From positions 17,185,001 through 17,249,000 of the forward strand of contig JAUCBN010000026.1 of assembly GCA_035048815.1 (NCBI GenBank): a stretch of DNA of 64,000 nucleotides, written 5' to 3'. The stretch comes from Abelmoschus esculentus (lineage: Eukaryota; Streptophyta; Magnoliopsida; Malvales; Malvaceae). The translations under genes and the position numbers were made by a program. The notes beneath the pieces were generated by a model that was not told the origin of the DNA, made no database searches, and saw only the letters and a list, made by a program, of their open reading frames with translations. Below, one piece after another: positions 12,276 to 24,347 of the stretch (position 1 is its first letter; each line of letters starts with the position of its first letter).

Positions 12276-15200
12276 CAAATTATATAAAATAAAATAATAT
12301 AAATATTTTTAATTATTTAATTAATTAATAAATTTTTAATTTATCTTATTTTAAAACACGATTCAAAAATTTAAAAAATCAGACAAAATTCTATTAAAGT
12401 ACGAAAATGATCCTCCGTTGTAATAAATGAAGTGACTTGCTGAAGTCATTTTCTAATTTTTTTTATTATTAATAATTTTCTGTTTGGTTAAAAAGAGTCG
12501 GAATGTGATTCCACGTCCCTCGAGAGCACGTGGGGGAGTGCATGAAGGGTGAGGCTTTCTTTATTTATCTTGAAAAAGAGGAGTGGGGTCGGGCTTAGAT
12601 ATTGAGATGTCATATCACACCAACATTTATAAGCTTAAACATATGAAAGGGATAACTCCTCTGCACACTTTAGTAAAGGCACTAAGGGACTCTTTTATTT
12701 TAATAAAAAAAATTAAAAATAATATTAGAATGTGTTTAATTATGGTTTGAGTCCTTGTACCATATAGAAATTTGAAACTTCATCTTTCGTTTCGGTTAAT
12801 TATTTAATCCCTCTACTTATTTAAGTTGACAATGAAATTAGCTTATCATTGTTAGAGCAAATGTTGATGATCGGTTAGGCAAAACTGCTCATTTGTTCAT
12901 ATTTTTTGTTCATAAGTATCGTGTCCATGACCCATGAGAAGTATTTCTTCTCCTGGAGTCTCTCCCTCCCCTTTCAGATAGAAGTAAAAACTAGATTTTA
13001 TCAAAAAAATTATCGTTGTTAGAATAATAATAAGAGTTCTTATTATTATTCGATCATTTTATTGTTCCCAAGTGAAAATTTTATTAATTATGTTTAATTG
13101 ATAGTAAGTATATATTAATCTATTATCCAACAAACGATGTTTTGAATATTTCTCTCAAACGAGTCCAAAATCACATTCACACAACTTCCGAATTCCAGCA
13201 TAATAAAGGGACTAAAACCTAATTAAACCTAAAAATATATGCAGTAAAAAAAGTAGGAAATATAGACCCTGTCCCAAAGGAAGTCCCTCGAGAGTCCTGC
13301 CGGTAACCTTTGTGTTTGATTCAACTGAGTAACCCAACCCATGCTCGACAAATACAACACAGGACAGAACAACATCTTTTTGCTTTTAATATTTATTTAT
13401 TTATGAAATTAAAATATAAAAAACCATGAAATAATACTGGTAACATCAAGTGTAAAATAAAGTAAAATTGTCTGAATAGATCTGGACTGTTTGGTTGCTG
13501 TTTTGAAAACGCCCGGATTCATCGTACCCTGTACCAGATGTCCATTTCGCTCTCTTTGCCCAATGCGGTGTCGTGTTCCTTACAACGACTTCTCATGCCC
13601 ATGCACTAGTCTTGTGCTTCACGTTCTGGCTTACACAGACGTTAAATTTTAATCATAATACTCGAAACAATGACACACGTAAACAAAAACGAATACATAA
13701 TTTTTGTATCGGAAATATAAATCATTAAAAGATTAAAGATATAAAATTAGATTATCGATAAAGAATACATAAACTATATGTATAATTGAACTTTCAAGAG
13801 AATGTAATTGTACCCCTAATAACCCTCTCGGCCGGCTGTGCGGGTAAATTATATAAATTTATTGACGTTTAATTTGTTTTTCAACTGAATTTGAACTTTT
13901 ATGTTTCAAACTATTTGAAAACATAAATGTACGATTAATTGAATTAAGTTCAAACTAAAATCTCTTACGATATGCTTGGGTTTAACTCAATTCGACTCGA
14001 TTTTACGTTTATTCGAAACAAATGTTTCATACAAAAGTCAAAAAGTGTGTGCTTTGAATTAACTAGTAGTTTCATTTCATAAATTTGTGAGACAGAAGGG
14101 GATGAATGTGTTGGTTTTGTACAAAATTGTAATAAAATAACTAGTCTTTTTTTAAGTAAAAAGGTGGGTCCAATTTAAGGGGACAAACAACACAGAGTAT
14201 CCATAATTACGAGAGATTATATTATAGGTCCGGCCTACCATGTTAGTCGTGGTTCTTAACCAATGAAAATTATTCATTCCGTCACTAATCAACCATGTAA
14301 TTAATATAATTTTCATAAATTATATTTTTAAAATGACATGTAAATTATGAGTGAAGATTTATTAGTTAAAAAAATGAATTAAAGATTAATAGTAAAATGA
14401 TTTAAAGATTTATGATAAGCCGAACCTATGATATAATTTCTCCATAATTACAAACATGCAAATGGGAGTCTTTGGTGCTTTTCACAAAGCTAACATCTCT
14501 ATGGACATAAAGGTGACACGTACTCAACTTTTATAGGGATAAGATTTAACCTCACAAAATAAACACTTCATTAAATGGAAAATTTACATAATAAAGAGTA
14601 TTGCTCATGTTTTTTTCCCCTTCAAAATATGGTATCAGTTTTTTTTTTAATATTATATTTTAAATAATAATTTTAAAGTTGATTTTTAAAAAAGTTTGGT
14701 TTTAAATAGTAAAATTGATTAAACCGAATAAAAAAATTAAAATTGATATTAAAATGTATTGATTTTAAATAATGATTTAATAAATTTTAGCATGTTTTTC
14801 GTGAAATTATTGTATAAAATTGATATTTTTTAATATCAGTTTTATTTTTTATTGAATTTAGTTCATTTTATTGTATAAAAAATTATATTTAACGAATTTT
14901 ACCTCATTAAATTATATATATATATATGAGATATGAAATATGAACCAATTATATTATATAAACTCAAAGAGTTTTACATTATCATATAATTATTGAATGC
15001 ATGTAAATTGATAAGATTAAAAGTCGAAAATTTTGAGACTCGTATAAAAAATAATAATTTGAATAATTATTTATATTATCGAACTTTCACAAATATAAAT
15101 AAACAAATAGATTTTTTTTGTTCGTATTCATTATTTTTTTAAATGAATAAAAAATTTCAGTCATCTTTATTCGTATTATAAAAAAATTAAATTATATTAT

Positions 15201-17660
15201 TTTTGAATTATTATTCAAATAAAATGTTTGTGTTATTGATAAATCTCTTGGGCTTAGCCTAGATGTTTTAAATTCCTAGGATTAGCACTAATCTAAGGTT
15301 TTGTTGGGTTGGGCTTAGCATTAATTTAATTAGCGTCAGTTGATCAAAATACGAGAAAATTTCAAATCCAAATTATTTTAGATTTTTTTAAAAGAAAATT
15401 ATATATTTTTTTAGATTTTTGTTAGTGATTGGGCCAAGTGTGGGTACGTTTGTTTTCCCACTGGTATAAAGTGTAGAAGCCGTGTCCGAAATTGTTTGAA
15501 GTTGGAAACCAGTATCGGCCATACGGGCCGACGTGTTTTCCGATTTATGTGAATGGCGGTGGCCGGTGGGTCTTCCTCCTCCTCTCGAACTGTGTGTTTT
15601 GTCGCACGCGGTTTGGACACTGACTGGTCTCACCAGTGTTGTCAAGACATACCTACCAATGCCTATACATTACATAAGAGTCTTTGTAATAATTAATATA
15701 TTGATAATTAGAAGATAAAATTAGTATATTGAAAAATTAAAAGACCAATTTAAAATAAGAGTCTTTGTTTGAGGATGAAATTAAAAAATTTCAAGAGATT
15801 AAAAACCTATTTAAAATGAGTCATAATTTGAAAATCATTTTAAAATGAAAGTCGGACGTGAGATACGCTTAGTTCATTATATAACCTGATAGTGTTTAGG
15901 GTTATATATGTAGGATCATAGTATAGTATTTAAGGGGTTAAACCTTATAATTTTAAGACTAAAATTTAGATTTTATATTTTAAAATAAAAAGAATATCAT
16001 ATATTTTTTTTACTAAAATAACAACTTATCGATATACATTTAACCTAAAAGAATACAACACACCTCCTAATCCAGGTTTGAGATGCTTGTGTTGTATGGA
16101 AAAAGTTTTAAGTTTTATTTCGTAACAATCAAGGATGAAACAAGAGAGGTTAGAAAACGGTCATAACTCATAAAAATTCAAATTTTATATACTTTAAAAG
16201 TTTTTATATCGATAATCTAATTTTACGGACTTTGAAAGTTTTAAATTCGTATAATTTTACTATATATAAAAACCTATACCCTAACATTAACTACAATACC
16301 CACCATTTATTTTATCATAAATAACATTTTCCCACATGTTAATTAGCATACTAATCTACTGAAGGAGAGCTTAGGGCACATCATCTCCAACCGGTCCATT
16401 ACCATTACTAGTTTGTCCATGTGTGTCGTGTCATGTCATTCTCTCGTACATCTAGCACCTTCATGTTTACAGTTAAACACGACCAGATTTGATGTTTCAT
16501 CCAAGGTTAAATCTTTATCACACCCAACAGCTTCCTCATGGACGAGTGGGCACCCGACGAATGGTGCCAAAGATTTGGAATGCGATGGTTCAGGGACTCG
16601 CACTAGATTTGAATTTACGGTGCAGGTGGGTGGGTGGTTCGTGCCACAACAATATGTTGATGTGTTTTTTTTTGGTTGTTGTTGTTGTTGAGATTACGTG
16701 ATGGTAATGCAAGACAATCGTGGTATTTATCCGACCATTTTGATTTATTTTGATAATTCTTGGGTTTAGCTCTTTGTTTAGAGTGTTGGGTTCGGTTTTA
16801 TTTTCCGTTTTTAGATAAAATAAGTGTTATTATGATAAGTTTAGATCTCGATATTAAGTAAATTAAATTAATGATCAGTTAATTATATGATATTTTTATT
16901 TTAATCATAAACTAATAAATTCTTCAACCGTACCATTAAATTATTAAAGTAATTATATTTTTAAACACTCTTAATCCCAAATACGATCTTGAACAACTCC
17001 TCCCTATCACTTATCAAAATAAATAACAAATTCGAATTTCCTAATAGATTGAATAAAAGAGCATAAAAAAATGAAAACCTTTTGGACCATGACCCGGCGG
17101 CCCGTGACTAAACCGGCCAGGTTGGAGCTTAGCTAAGAGTTGTAAAAGAAAAAATAGCAACAACACAGCCCATTTGTGTTTTAAATATTTGCCCCCGGTT
17201 GTGACGCTTCAAATCTCGATATACGAATGTAATATATTTTTTATTATTTTTCTGGTTTCAGAGTTAACTCTGACTAATACAGACCGACCCGCGTCGCATA
17301 CTTGGTTTTGGTGGATGAGTCTCTCATCAGCGATTTTCTGTGTACACAACGTCTCAAACTTGAGACTTGCTTAAGCAGAATCAAGTTGCTTACCACTTGG
17401 ACCAACCCCTGATGATCGTAATATTTTTTATTTGATTAAAAATATATAATTATTTTTTTAATATTTTACCTGATTAATAATTATTTCGATTTAGATGCAA
17501 CAAAGACTTATTATGAGATGATTTTTTAAATTAGTTTAATCTAATCGTAATACTATAGTTCAAACCTGAAAAATAGTTAATAGAGTTAATGTTCTATCAC
17601 ACTAAATTAATTGATTTTTTTATTAAATAGAGATATTTCATTGTTATGTCAATATACGAA

Positions 17661-18046
17661 AAGAAATTATATCATAAACCCAATTCTTGACATTATATGG
17701 TTTCATCTAATAAAAATCATCAATTTTATTAATTTTTTTCAATGTTATATTTTTATTAAGTGAATTTTCAATTGATAAAATTATTTTTTTTAATTTAATT
17801 TACGGCAAGTGTAATTAAAAATTCAATTGCTAAAATATAACAAAAAAAATAATAAAATAGATATTTTTTATTGATTATCATCGTGATGACGTGGTGAGTT
17901 AAAATTGTTTTTAATTTAATTTACGGTAAATATAATTAAAGATTCACTTGATAAAAATATTATATAAAAAATTAATAAAATGAATAATTTTTATTGCTTG
18001 AGACTATATATAATGTGACGAACTAGGTCTATAATATAATTTTCTT
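17661..18046. mobile_element. MITE with long terminal inverted repeats
   Basis: The left end (AAGAAATTATATCATAAACC, CATTATATGG, AAAATCATCAATTTTATTAA, TTATTAAGTGAATTTTCAAT) is matched in reverse complement by the right end (ATTAAAGATTCACTTGATAA, AATTAATAAAATGAATAATT, ATAATGTGACGAACTAGGTC, ATAATATAATTTTCTT). Arms are about 110 bases. A middle copy of TTTTAATTTAATTTACGG starts near 17793 and again near 17910. This is a non-autonomous DNA transposon by structure; family and target-site duplication are not resolved. Confidence 0.65.
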
Positions 18047-18128
18047 GGTATGAGATAAATTTTATTATATTTTAAATATCAAATATTTTATTTTTATAAT
18101 AAATTGTTTACATTCTTAAAATTGGTTA

Positions 18129-18202
18129 GATTAACTTATTGAGGGGTATTTATTGATTATTTGATTAACTTATTGAGGGATATTTATTGATTATTTGATT
18201 AA
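18129..18202. repeat. 34-bp tandem duplication
   Basis: GATTAACTTATTGAGGGGTA and the 14 bases after it repeat at 18163 with one G/A difference. It lies about 500 bases upstream of the SYP71 start codon. Confidence 0.85.
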
Positions 18203-18694
18203 AATTGAATTAATCGAGTAAATTAAAATTTAATTCAGTTAATCAATAACTTAATTATATATTTAATGTATTAACGATTAATTTATTTTTGAAGATAGGT
18301 TAATTTCGTTATTCTAAGAAATAATAAAAAGACATTCATAATCGTAGTGTTTGGTAGTTTATTCCTTAACGCTAACGTGCATTTTCCGTGAAAACGAGAG
18401 TAGGAGTCAGATTTGATCAACTCCAACTCCGGCGGCGAACGGCGGCGAAAATGAAGCCTCGTAGTCCGCTACTAAACCAAAACAGTAGAGTTGGGCCGTT
18501 GCACCAGTCTTCAGTTCTCATACCCATCTATCCGCTCCGCCATTAATTTTCCACTCCAAAATTAGAACATTTCATTCAATGCAAACAGAAGACCATGGAG
18601 CTTGAATCGGGAAATTCAAAACAAAATCTTCTTCATTTTCTTACATCTCTTTCATCATTTCATTTCGGTACTTTCCAAAAATTGACATTGAAAA

Positions 18695-20321
18695 ATGACG
18701 GTTATTGATATCCTTTTTCGAGTCGACGAAATCTGCAAGAAATACGAAAAGTACGACCCGGAGAGACAACGCCAAGCCAGTGCCTCTTCCGACGATGCCT
18801 TCGCTCGCCTCTACACTTCCGTTGAGGACGACATCGATGCGGCTATTTCTGTTCGTTTCCTTTTTCTTAATCTCTTCGTTATCGTTTTCTTTTTGAAATG
18901 ATGATTTGCTTTAAAGAAAGAACATGTTATTGGAATGAAATGCAGAAAGCTGAGAAGGTTTACACGGAGAAGAACAGAGCAGCGGCGGTGGCATTGAACG
19001 CCGAGGTTCGTCGGACAAAGGCTCGATTGATGGAGGAAGTCCCTAAGCTTCAAAAATTGGCTAAAAAGAAGGTATAATCCTATTTAATTTTTAGCTAGCA
19101 CTAGACCAGTAAGCAAGAATTAGTGTGACATTACTAGTGAATGAAAGCTTAGGCATTGGATTTGCCTATGTTAAAAACGTTAAAGCATTCTGTTGAATTC
19201 CTGTATGCTACTGGTTTCTACTTACAGGTCAAGGGAATTTCCAAAGAGGAGCAGGAAACTCGTTTTGAACTGGTATTATCGATCATCGAACGGATTAAAT
19301 CCATTCCGGATGGATCTACACCTGGTGTGCACCAGACTGGTGGATGGGGAACTTCATCATCTACCCAAAACATCAAATTTGACTCATCAGGTAATTCAGG
19401 TTAATGCTAATTCTTCAAGTTAAAGTTACCTTAAGTGCATTCTGAAATTGATCATCATTTACTTCCGATTATCGGACCTTCAGAGGAGTGTTTCGCTAGT
19501 GATTTTTACTCGCATTCGGAAGAGTCGGACCAATTCAGAAACGAGTACGAAATGAGAAGAAAGAAACAGGCATGCTAGATTCTTGTTATTTCATCTTTAA
19601 TATCCACTCTGCAATCCAAAGTAGTCTCAGTCTCTATGATATCTTTGTGCACAAACGTTTAGTTGTATATCAACATGTTTGCAGGATGAAGGTCTTGATG
19701 TGATATCAGAAGGATTAGATAAACTGAAAAATATAGCTCTTGACATGAATGAGGTATGTCAGTATGTGTATAGTCTATGGTTTGGTCATGATATTAGGAG
19801 CAAATTTGATAATTTATTCGTTTTTCGATATGTTCAGGAATTAGACAGACAAGTTCCTCTGATGGATGAAATTGATACAAAGGTGAGAATTAGTGTGGTC
19901 TTGGAATCAGTTAATCAACCATCATGGAGAGGATTCATGAAATGCATCAGCTAATGTTAATATGGTGATTTACAGGTCGACCAGACGACATCCGATCTTC
20001 GAAAGAATAATGTGAGGCTGAAGGAAACCATTAACCAGGTAATGCAAACAGATGACTGTTTCATCAGTCAAATTCCTACCACCTGACATTCCAGAATACA
20101 TTAGAAATTCTTGTTTTTGCAGGTGAGATCCAGCCGAAATTTCTGCATCGACATTGTTCTGATATGTATCCTTCTTGGTATCAGTCTCTATTTGTACAAG
20201 TAAGCTGCCTTTTTTTCCTTCCCGATCCTAATAGTTAGAAGCAGATGATCCCAGAATTCTGTGTGTACATATTGTTATTTTTGTAAGGAGATCTTTTCTC
20301 TGTTGCAGCCTATTGACATGA
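18695..20321 (+). CDS. SYP71: Qc-SNARE syntaxin of plants 71 type
   Basis: Membrane-anchored Qc-SNARE found on the ER, plasma membrane and cell plate in plants; SYP71 joins complexes for secretory traffic and cytokinesis. Nine coding exons: 18695-18850, 18946-19071, 19228-19390, 19484-19569, 19685-19753, 19838-19882, 19976-20038, 20123-20199, 20309-20321, giving 265 aa. The protein starts MTVIDILFRVDEICKKYEKY as SYP7 proteins do. It has a charged helical N-half (EKNRAAAVALNAEVRRTKARL), a SNARE motif at about 178-236 with central Gln205 in EELDRQVPLMDEIDTKVD, and a C-terminal anchor at about 243-261 (CIDIVLICILLGISLYLY). The last exon adds only NLLT. Intron 4 uses a GC donor (CAG/GCATGC); the phase is right only with that site. 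The exon 1 donor GTTCGT is also weak. SYP72 or SYP73 is the alternative name. Confidence 0.94.
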
Positions 20322-21189
20322 TCAGAGGCTTTCAACAGCTGCTCTGATTCCATTGCTTCAGGGTTTGCCATTTATATCTGTTTAGCTTGCCATATGTGTC
20401 GTTTATGTTTTCACTTTAACAGGACTTGATCTATTGCCCTGCTAGGATTTTATTTCTTTGCCTGGTATGCCAATAAAGTTTTTATATTTCAGTTTCACAA
20501 AGCTTAGGCGGTACTGTCCATTTTTACCAATAAAGATACTGAATTCCACTGCAATTTCATGTCGATAAGTTAAGTAGATTATTATTGAATTTTATTTTTA
20601 AATTTGTTTTTGTTATTAAAATTTTAAAATATTTAATTTATTTATTAAAGTTTAGTCATTAAACATTATTATCACTAAAATTTAAATATTGGATGTTTTA
20701 TGTGATTTTTAAACTTAAAATGACTACAGTGATTGTTTGGTCTTAAATTTGACCAATTACTTTATTTTGCTTTTTAAATATAAATTCAACTTTTGTTTTA
20801 TCGGAAAATGCCCCTAATATCACAAATTAACTAAATATTTTTCTTAATTTTTCTCTCGTTGATTTTACTTTTCGATGTCTAGTAGAATTTGTTTCTCATA
20901 TTATTTCTTTTATATCAGTAAAGTTTTTTATCATTTAAATTTTAAAAAAATATTTTTGTTTATCGGTAAATAAATGTGATCGCAAAATTAATAAATAAGT
21001 AACAAAATATTTGATATTTAAATTTTAATAAATAAATTAATTATTTTAAGCTATTATTAAATAAATAAATTTAAAATAAAATTTAATAATAATTTATATA
21101 ATTTATTATTTCATATTCAAAAACTAACAAATAATCCCTCCATATATTATTTCAGTATACAAATTAAGTGTAAACCTGATTCTTTTGGT
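20322..21189. other. 3' UTR and AT-rich spacer
   Basis: 20322 to about 20540 is the likely 3' UTR of SYP71 (AATAAAG near 20473 and 20530). The rest is A/T-rich with no open frame and no clear repeat, between the converging ends of SYP71 and the first methyltransferase. Confidence 0.5.
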
Positions 21190-21999
21190 TCACATTCCCA
21201 CTTTTCCGATCCTAAGATAAATCGGAAACTTAACAATTTTATGGCCATCTTCTCCCCAAGCACGCTTGAAGTTCTCCACCACATCCTCGCTCAACAGCTC
21301 CACGCCCTTCTCCTTGGCCTTCTGGTACGCCGACCAAGACCTCAGGTACGTGAAATACTCCTCTAAACTCATCGTTCTCTCATTCCCGAACTCAAACGGT
21401 CCGGTGTTATCTTCTCCGTCAACAGACTCGAATGGAAAATCGATAGATCTGTACTTATCATCCACCATCTTTTTCGGCGAATCCCAAAACGGATTCTCGT
21501 AGAATTCTTCAAGGAGCTTGTCCATGGAGTCGTTGACCTGTGGGTTGGTGTAGCACCACGCAGCGATGATCCCGTCGGGTTTTTTGAGCACCCATTTCAC
21601 TTGTTTGTAAAACTCGGGGAGGTCGAACCAGTGCATGGCTTGAGCCACCGTCACTAAATCCACACTTGATTCCGCTCCCACTTTTTGCTCAACCTCTAAA
21701 AGGGACATTGTCGGAGAGGTTTCCTCGTACCGGATGTTGGGGAGTTTGGGTGCGAATTCAAGCTGTTTTGGGCTCATATCTGTTGCTACGACGTTCTTGT
21801 ATATCTCGGCCAAAGATCGAGCGGCCTGGCCGGTGCCTGTGCCGGCATCCCAGGCAAGATCATGGTGGGGAGTCTTTGAGGCAATGAATCGGAATAATTC
21901 AGGTGGGTAGCTCGGGCGACCTTGTGCATATTGGTTTGCCTGGTAACTTGGTCGAGCTCCTGCAGATTGGTGTTCCTGCTTGATGAACAAATTTGCCAT
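21190..21999 (-). CDS. SAM-dependent methyltransferase, copy A (269 aa)
   Basis: Class I S-adenosylmethionine methyltransferase of the plant family often labelled embryo-abundant-protein-like. The substrate is unknown and the protein is probably cytosolic, since I see no signal peptide. Single exon. Motif I is DAGTGTGQAARSLAEIY with the SAM-binding Asp at about residue 51; acidic VVATDMSPKQLEFA follows, then VDLVTVAQAMHWFDLPEF and VKWVLKKPDGIIAAW. The Met at 21999 is the first ATG in frame. A TATA-like GCTATAAA lies about 60 bases upstream (22066-22059). It is a close paralogue of the gene at 24670 and points the opposite way. Copy A is 12 residues longer near the N terminus, where an ARPSYQ block is echoed by GRPSYPP, so a short local duplication is likely. 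Copy B has only one such block. Confidence 0.88.
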   Translation of the reverse strand: MANLFIKQEHQSAGARPSYQANQYAQGRPSYPPELFRFIASKTPHHDLAWDAGTGTGQAARSLAEIYKNVVATDMSPKQLEFAPKLPNIRYEETSPTMSLLEVEQKVGAESSVDLVTVAQAMHWFDLPEFYKQVKWVLKKPDGIIAAWCYTNPQVNDSMDKLLEEFYENPFWDSPKKMVDDKYRSIDFPFESVDGEDNTGPFEFGNERTMSLEEYFTYLRSWSAYQKAKEKGVELLSEDVVENFKRAWGEDGHKIVKFPIYLRIGKVGM

Positions 22000-22058
22000 G
22001 GCTGTGCTTTTGTTTTCTCTTGGTTGGTTCGGTGGATCAGGAGAGGGCAATCATGTGC

Positions 22059-22066
22059 TTTATAGC
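22059..22066 (-). promoter_or_regulatory. TATA box of methyltransferase copy A
   Basis: GCTATAAA on the minus strand, 60 bases before the start codon, the usual distance for a plant core promoter with a short leader. Confidence 0.5.
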
Positions 22067-22099
22067 TTAAAAAAACTTAATACAATAAATATAAGAATA

Positions 22100-23140
22100 T
22101 AAAAATATAACAATTTCTTAAAAAATATAAAATTTTTTATATATATTAAATTTTTTAAAAATATAAAATTTTAATATATAGTAAAAGTTTGTACCAAAAT
22201 TTTTATAATTTATATAAAAAAAAACGATACGTTTATTTTTAGATTGTGTTTTTAGAATTTTTCATTTTACCACTTAATTTTTATATAATATTTTTTAACT
22301 TGTTATATTTCTTAAACTTCATACAATTATATTAAAATTACTCTTATTTAAAAAATATTTTTTAAAAAATAATATAATTTAAAAGGCAATTTAGTAATAA
22401 TATAAAGTATAAGGGATAAAAGATTAAAATATAATTTATGGGATAAATTAGAAAATATATATGATTTTTAAAAAGTATAATTAAATCATTGAAATATATT
22501 TTTTTGTCCCATAAATATTTTTCTTATTAACTTTTTTTGGGTATTTTTTTACTTTTGATTATTTAAAATTTATTATTGATAAAATCATAAAAAATATATT
22601 TTAAAAACTTCAAATCAAGTAGATTTTAAATATATAATTTAAAAAATTTAATTATTTAAAATATATAATATAATTATAATCAAATTTAAAAAATTTAACT
22701 TTCAAAAAGTGAATAAGGAATATTATTTGTGAGACAGAATAAGTATATTTTTTACTAAAATCTGATATTCGATTAAAATAAAATAAAATTATGATGAATG
22801 AGAAGGGAAAAAAGAAAGAAAAAAAAAAGCAAACAATCTGAGCATATTTTGTTTTAAGAAATTCTATAAATATAGTTTTAGAAATTTTTTAAATATGATT
22901 TTATTATTTTAATTTTAGAATATAATAAATGTTATAGTATTATTAAAAATGGATTTAAAAAATAATTTTGAACAATAATTTAAATTATATTTGAAAAATT
23001 ATTATTTAAAGTTGATTTTTTTAAAATTCTACTTTAATATTATTATAACATTTATTATATTTTGAAAATTAAAATAATAAATATTATATTTTGAAGAATT
23101 GTTTTAATCATATTTAAGTAAACACTTAATTTAATTTATT
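22100..23140. other. Very AT-rich spacer left of the MITE
   Basis: Nearly all A and T, with ATATAAAATTTT-type short inverted motifs at 22100-22200 and a foldback element at about 22870-23115. No open frame. Confidence 0.5.
22870..23115. mobile_element. Foldback element / hairpin
   Basis: TTATTATTTTAATTTTAGAA and TATAATAAATGTTATAGTAT at about 22900-22940 are matched in reverse by ATTATAACATTTATTATATT and TTGAAAATTAAAATAATAAA at about 23040-23080. The arms extend outward with mismatches, and the loop is also partly self-complementary. It looks like a MITE. A transcript would fold into a long hairpin. Confidence 0.6.
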
Positions 23141-23992
23141 TTCTATTTGCGGTGGAATTCATTGAACCTTGGACAAACGTACCCCCTGGACGCAAAAGGC
23201 ACAACTGGCGCAGGCCAAGTTTGACCCGCTGAAGACTGATTTGACAAGTAATTAATCTTGCCAAGTTAATCTGATTAAAAAATATTAATCTAATTAAAAA
23301 ATTTGAGCACTAAAAAATTATTAAATTTATGATTTATTTTTTATAATCATTAATATATAATTTCTTAAATAAATAATTATAATTAATTATTTTATAAATT
23401 TATTATAAGATGGTTCTTTTAATATTATAATACCGTTCAAAATATTAAGATTTAAAATTTGATTTTATTTAACATATTTAATTAAAATTAGATAATAAAA
23501 AAAAGGAAATGGTAAGGAGCATAGGAAGCAAAATTACAAACTTTATTATGTCTTTTAATTTTGATTGAAATTTGAGATTAAAAGATTTTTCAACGAATTT
23601 AAACTAAATAAAAGGAAAGTAAGTACAAGAAAGAGAATAATTTGATCATTTTGATCAAAGAAATTACTGAAAGGATACCGGAAATTACTGAGAAATTACT
23701 AAACTAAAACTTTTATTACTATTAATTGAGATAAACCTGAAATCAAATTATTTTTAACCTTCTAATCAAACAAAACCTTTCTCGCAATTTGAATTAATCG
23801 ATAATAACATTCATCAAAAATTTTATGTTTGTGAAGGTTGCCTATTTGAAAAATAAAATTTTTTGAAGTAATTAATTTATAAATTTATTTTTCACTTTTA
23901 ATTATTTATGTTTTATCTTTAAATTTTAAATCTTGATTTGATCTTAAGATAGGGATGCAAATCGTCTACTTATTTCTCATGCATTCATTTAT

Positions 23993-24347
23993 TAGGGATG
24001 GGTACGGGTCGAGTCGGATTTTTGGCCCACCCATACCCGACCCGATCCGAACCATTAAAAATCTAAAATTTTAGGGATTAAACTATAAAAAATTTAAGGA
24101 TATAATTATAAAAATATTTAATTTTAGTAACCTAATTGTAAAAAATATATATAAAGAGGGATCATTATTACAAATATCTTTAAAATATATAGAAAAATTA
24201 CACTATTAGTTTCGGGTCGGGTCGGATCAATTTTTTTCACCTTAAACCCGAACCCGACCCGAACCCAATATTTTCACCAAAGAATCTAACCCGATCATAC
24301 CGGGTCGGGTCGGAACCCGTCGGGTTTGGGTTACTTGCCCATCCCTA
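23993..24347. mobile_element. hAT-like MITE with TAGGGATGGG termini
   Basis: A 355-bp element begins TAGGGATGGGTACGGGTCGA and ends GGTTACTTGCCCATCCCTA, giving perfect 10-base terminal inverted repeats that continue imperfectly into GGGTCGGGT blocks. The flanks are TCATTTAT on the left and CTATTTAT on the right, an 8-base duplication with two mismatches, as expected of hAT superfamily insertions. It has no coding capacity. Confidence 0.75.

Larger units (their letters stand above)
8441..18400. other. 10 kb AT-rich intergenic region without a convincing gene
   Basis: Separates the divergently transcribed ARF4 and SYP71. Mostly A/T runs with foldback and tandem repeats, listed separately. Less AT-rich islands lie at about 12480-12620, 13260-13420, 13480-13640, 15430-15650, 16370-16650 and 17080-17400. 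Open frames in them are under 100 codons and match no family I know. G-box-like CACGTG cores occur near 11473 and 12528. Any of the islands could be distal regulatory DNA, a non-coding RNA or an old repeat; the sequence does not decide. Confidence 0.5.
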
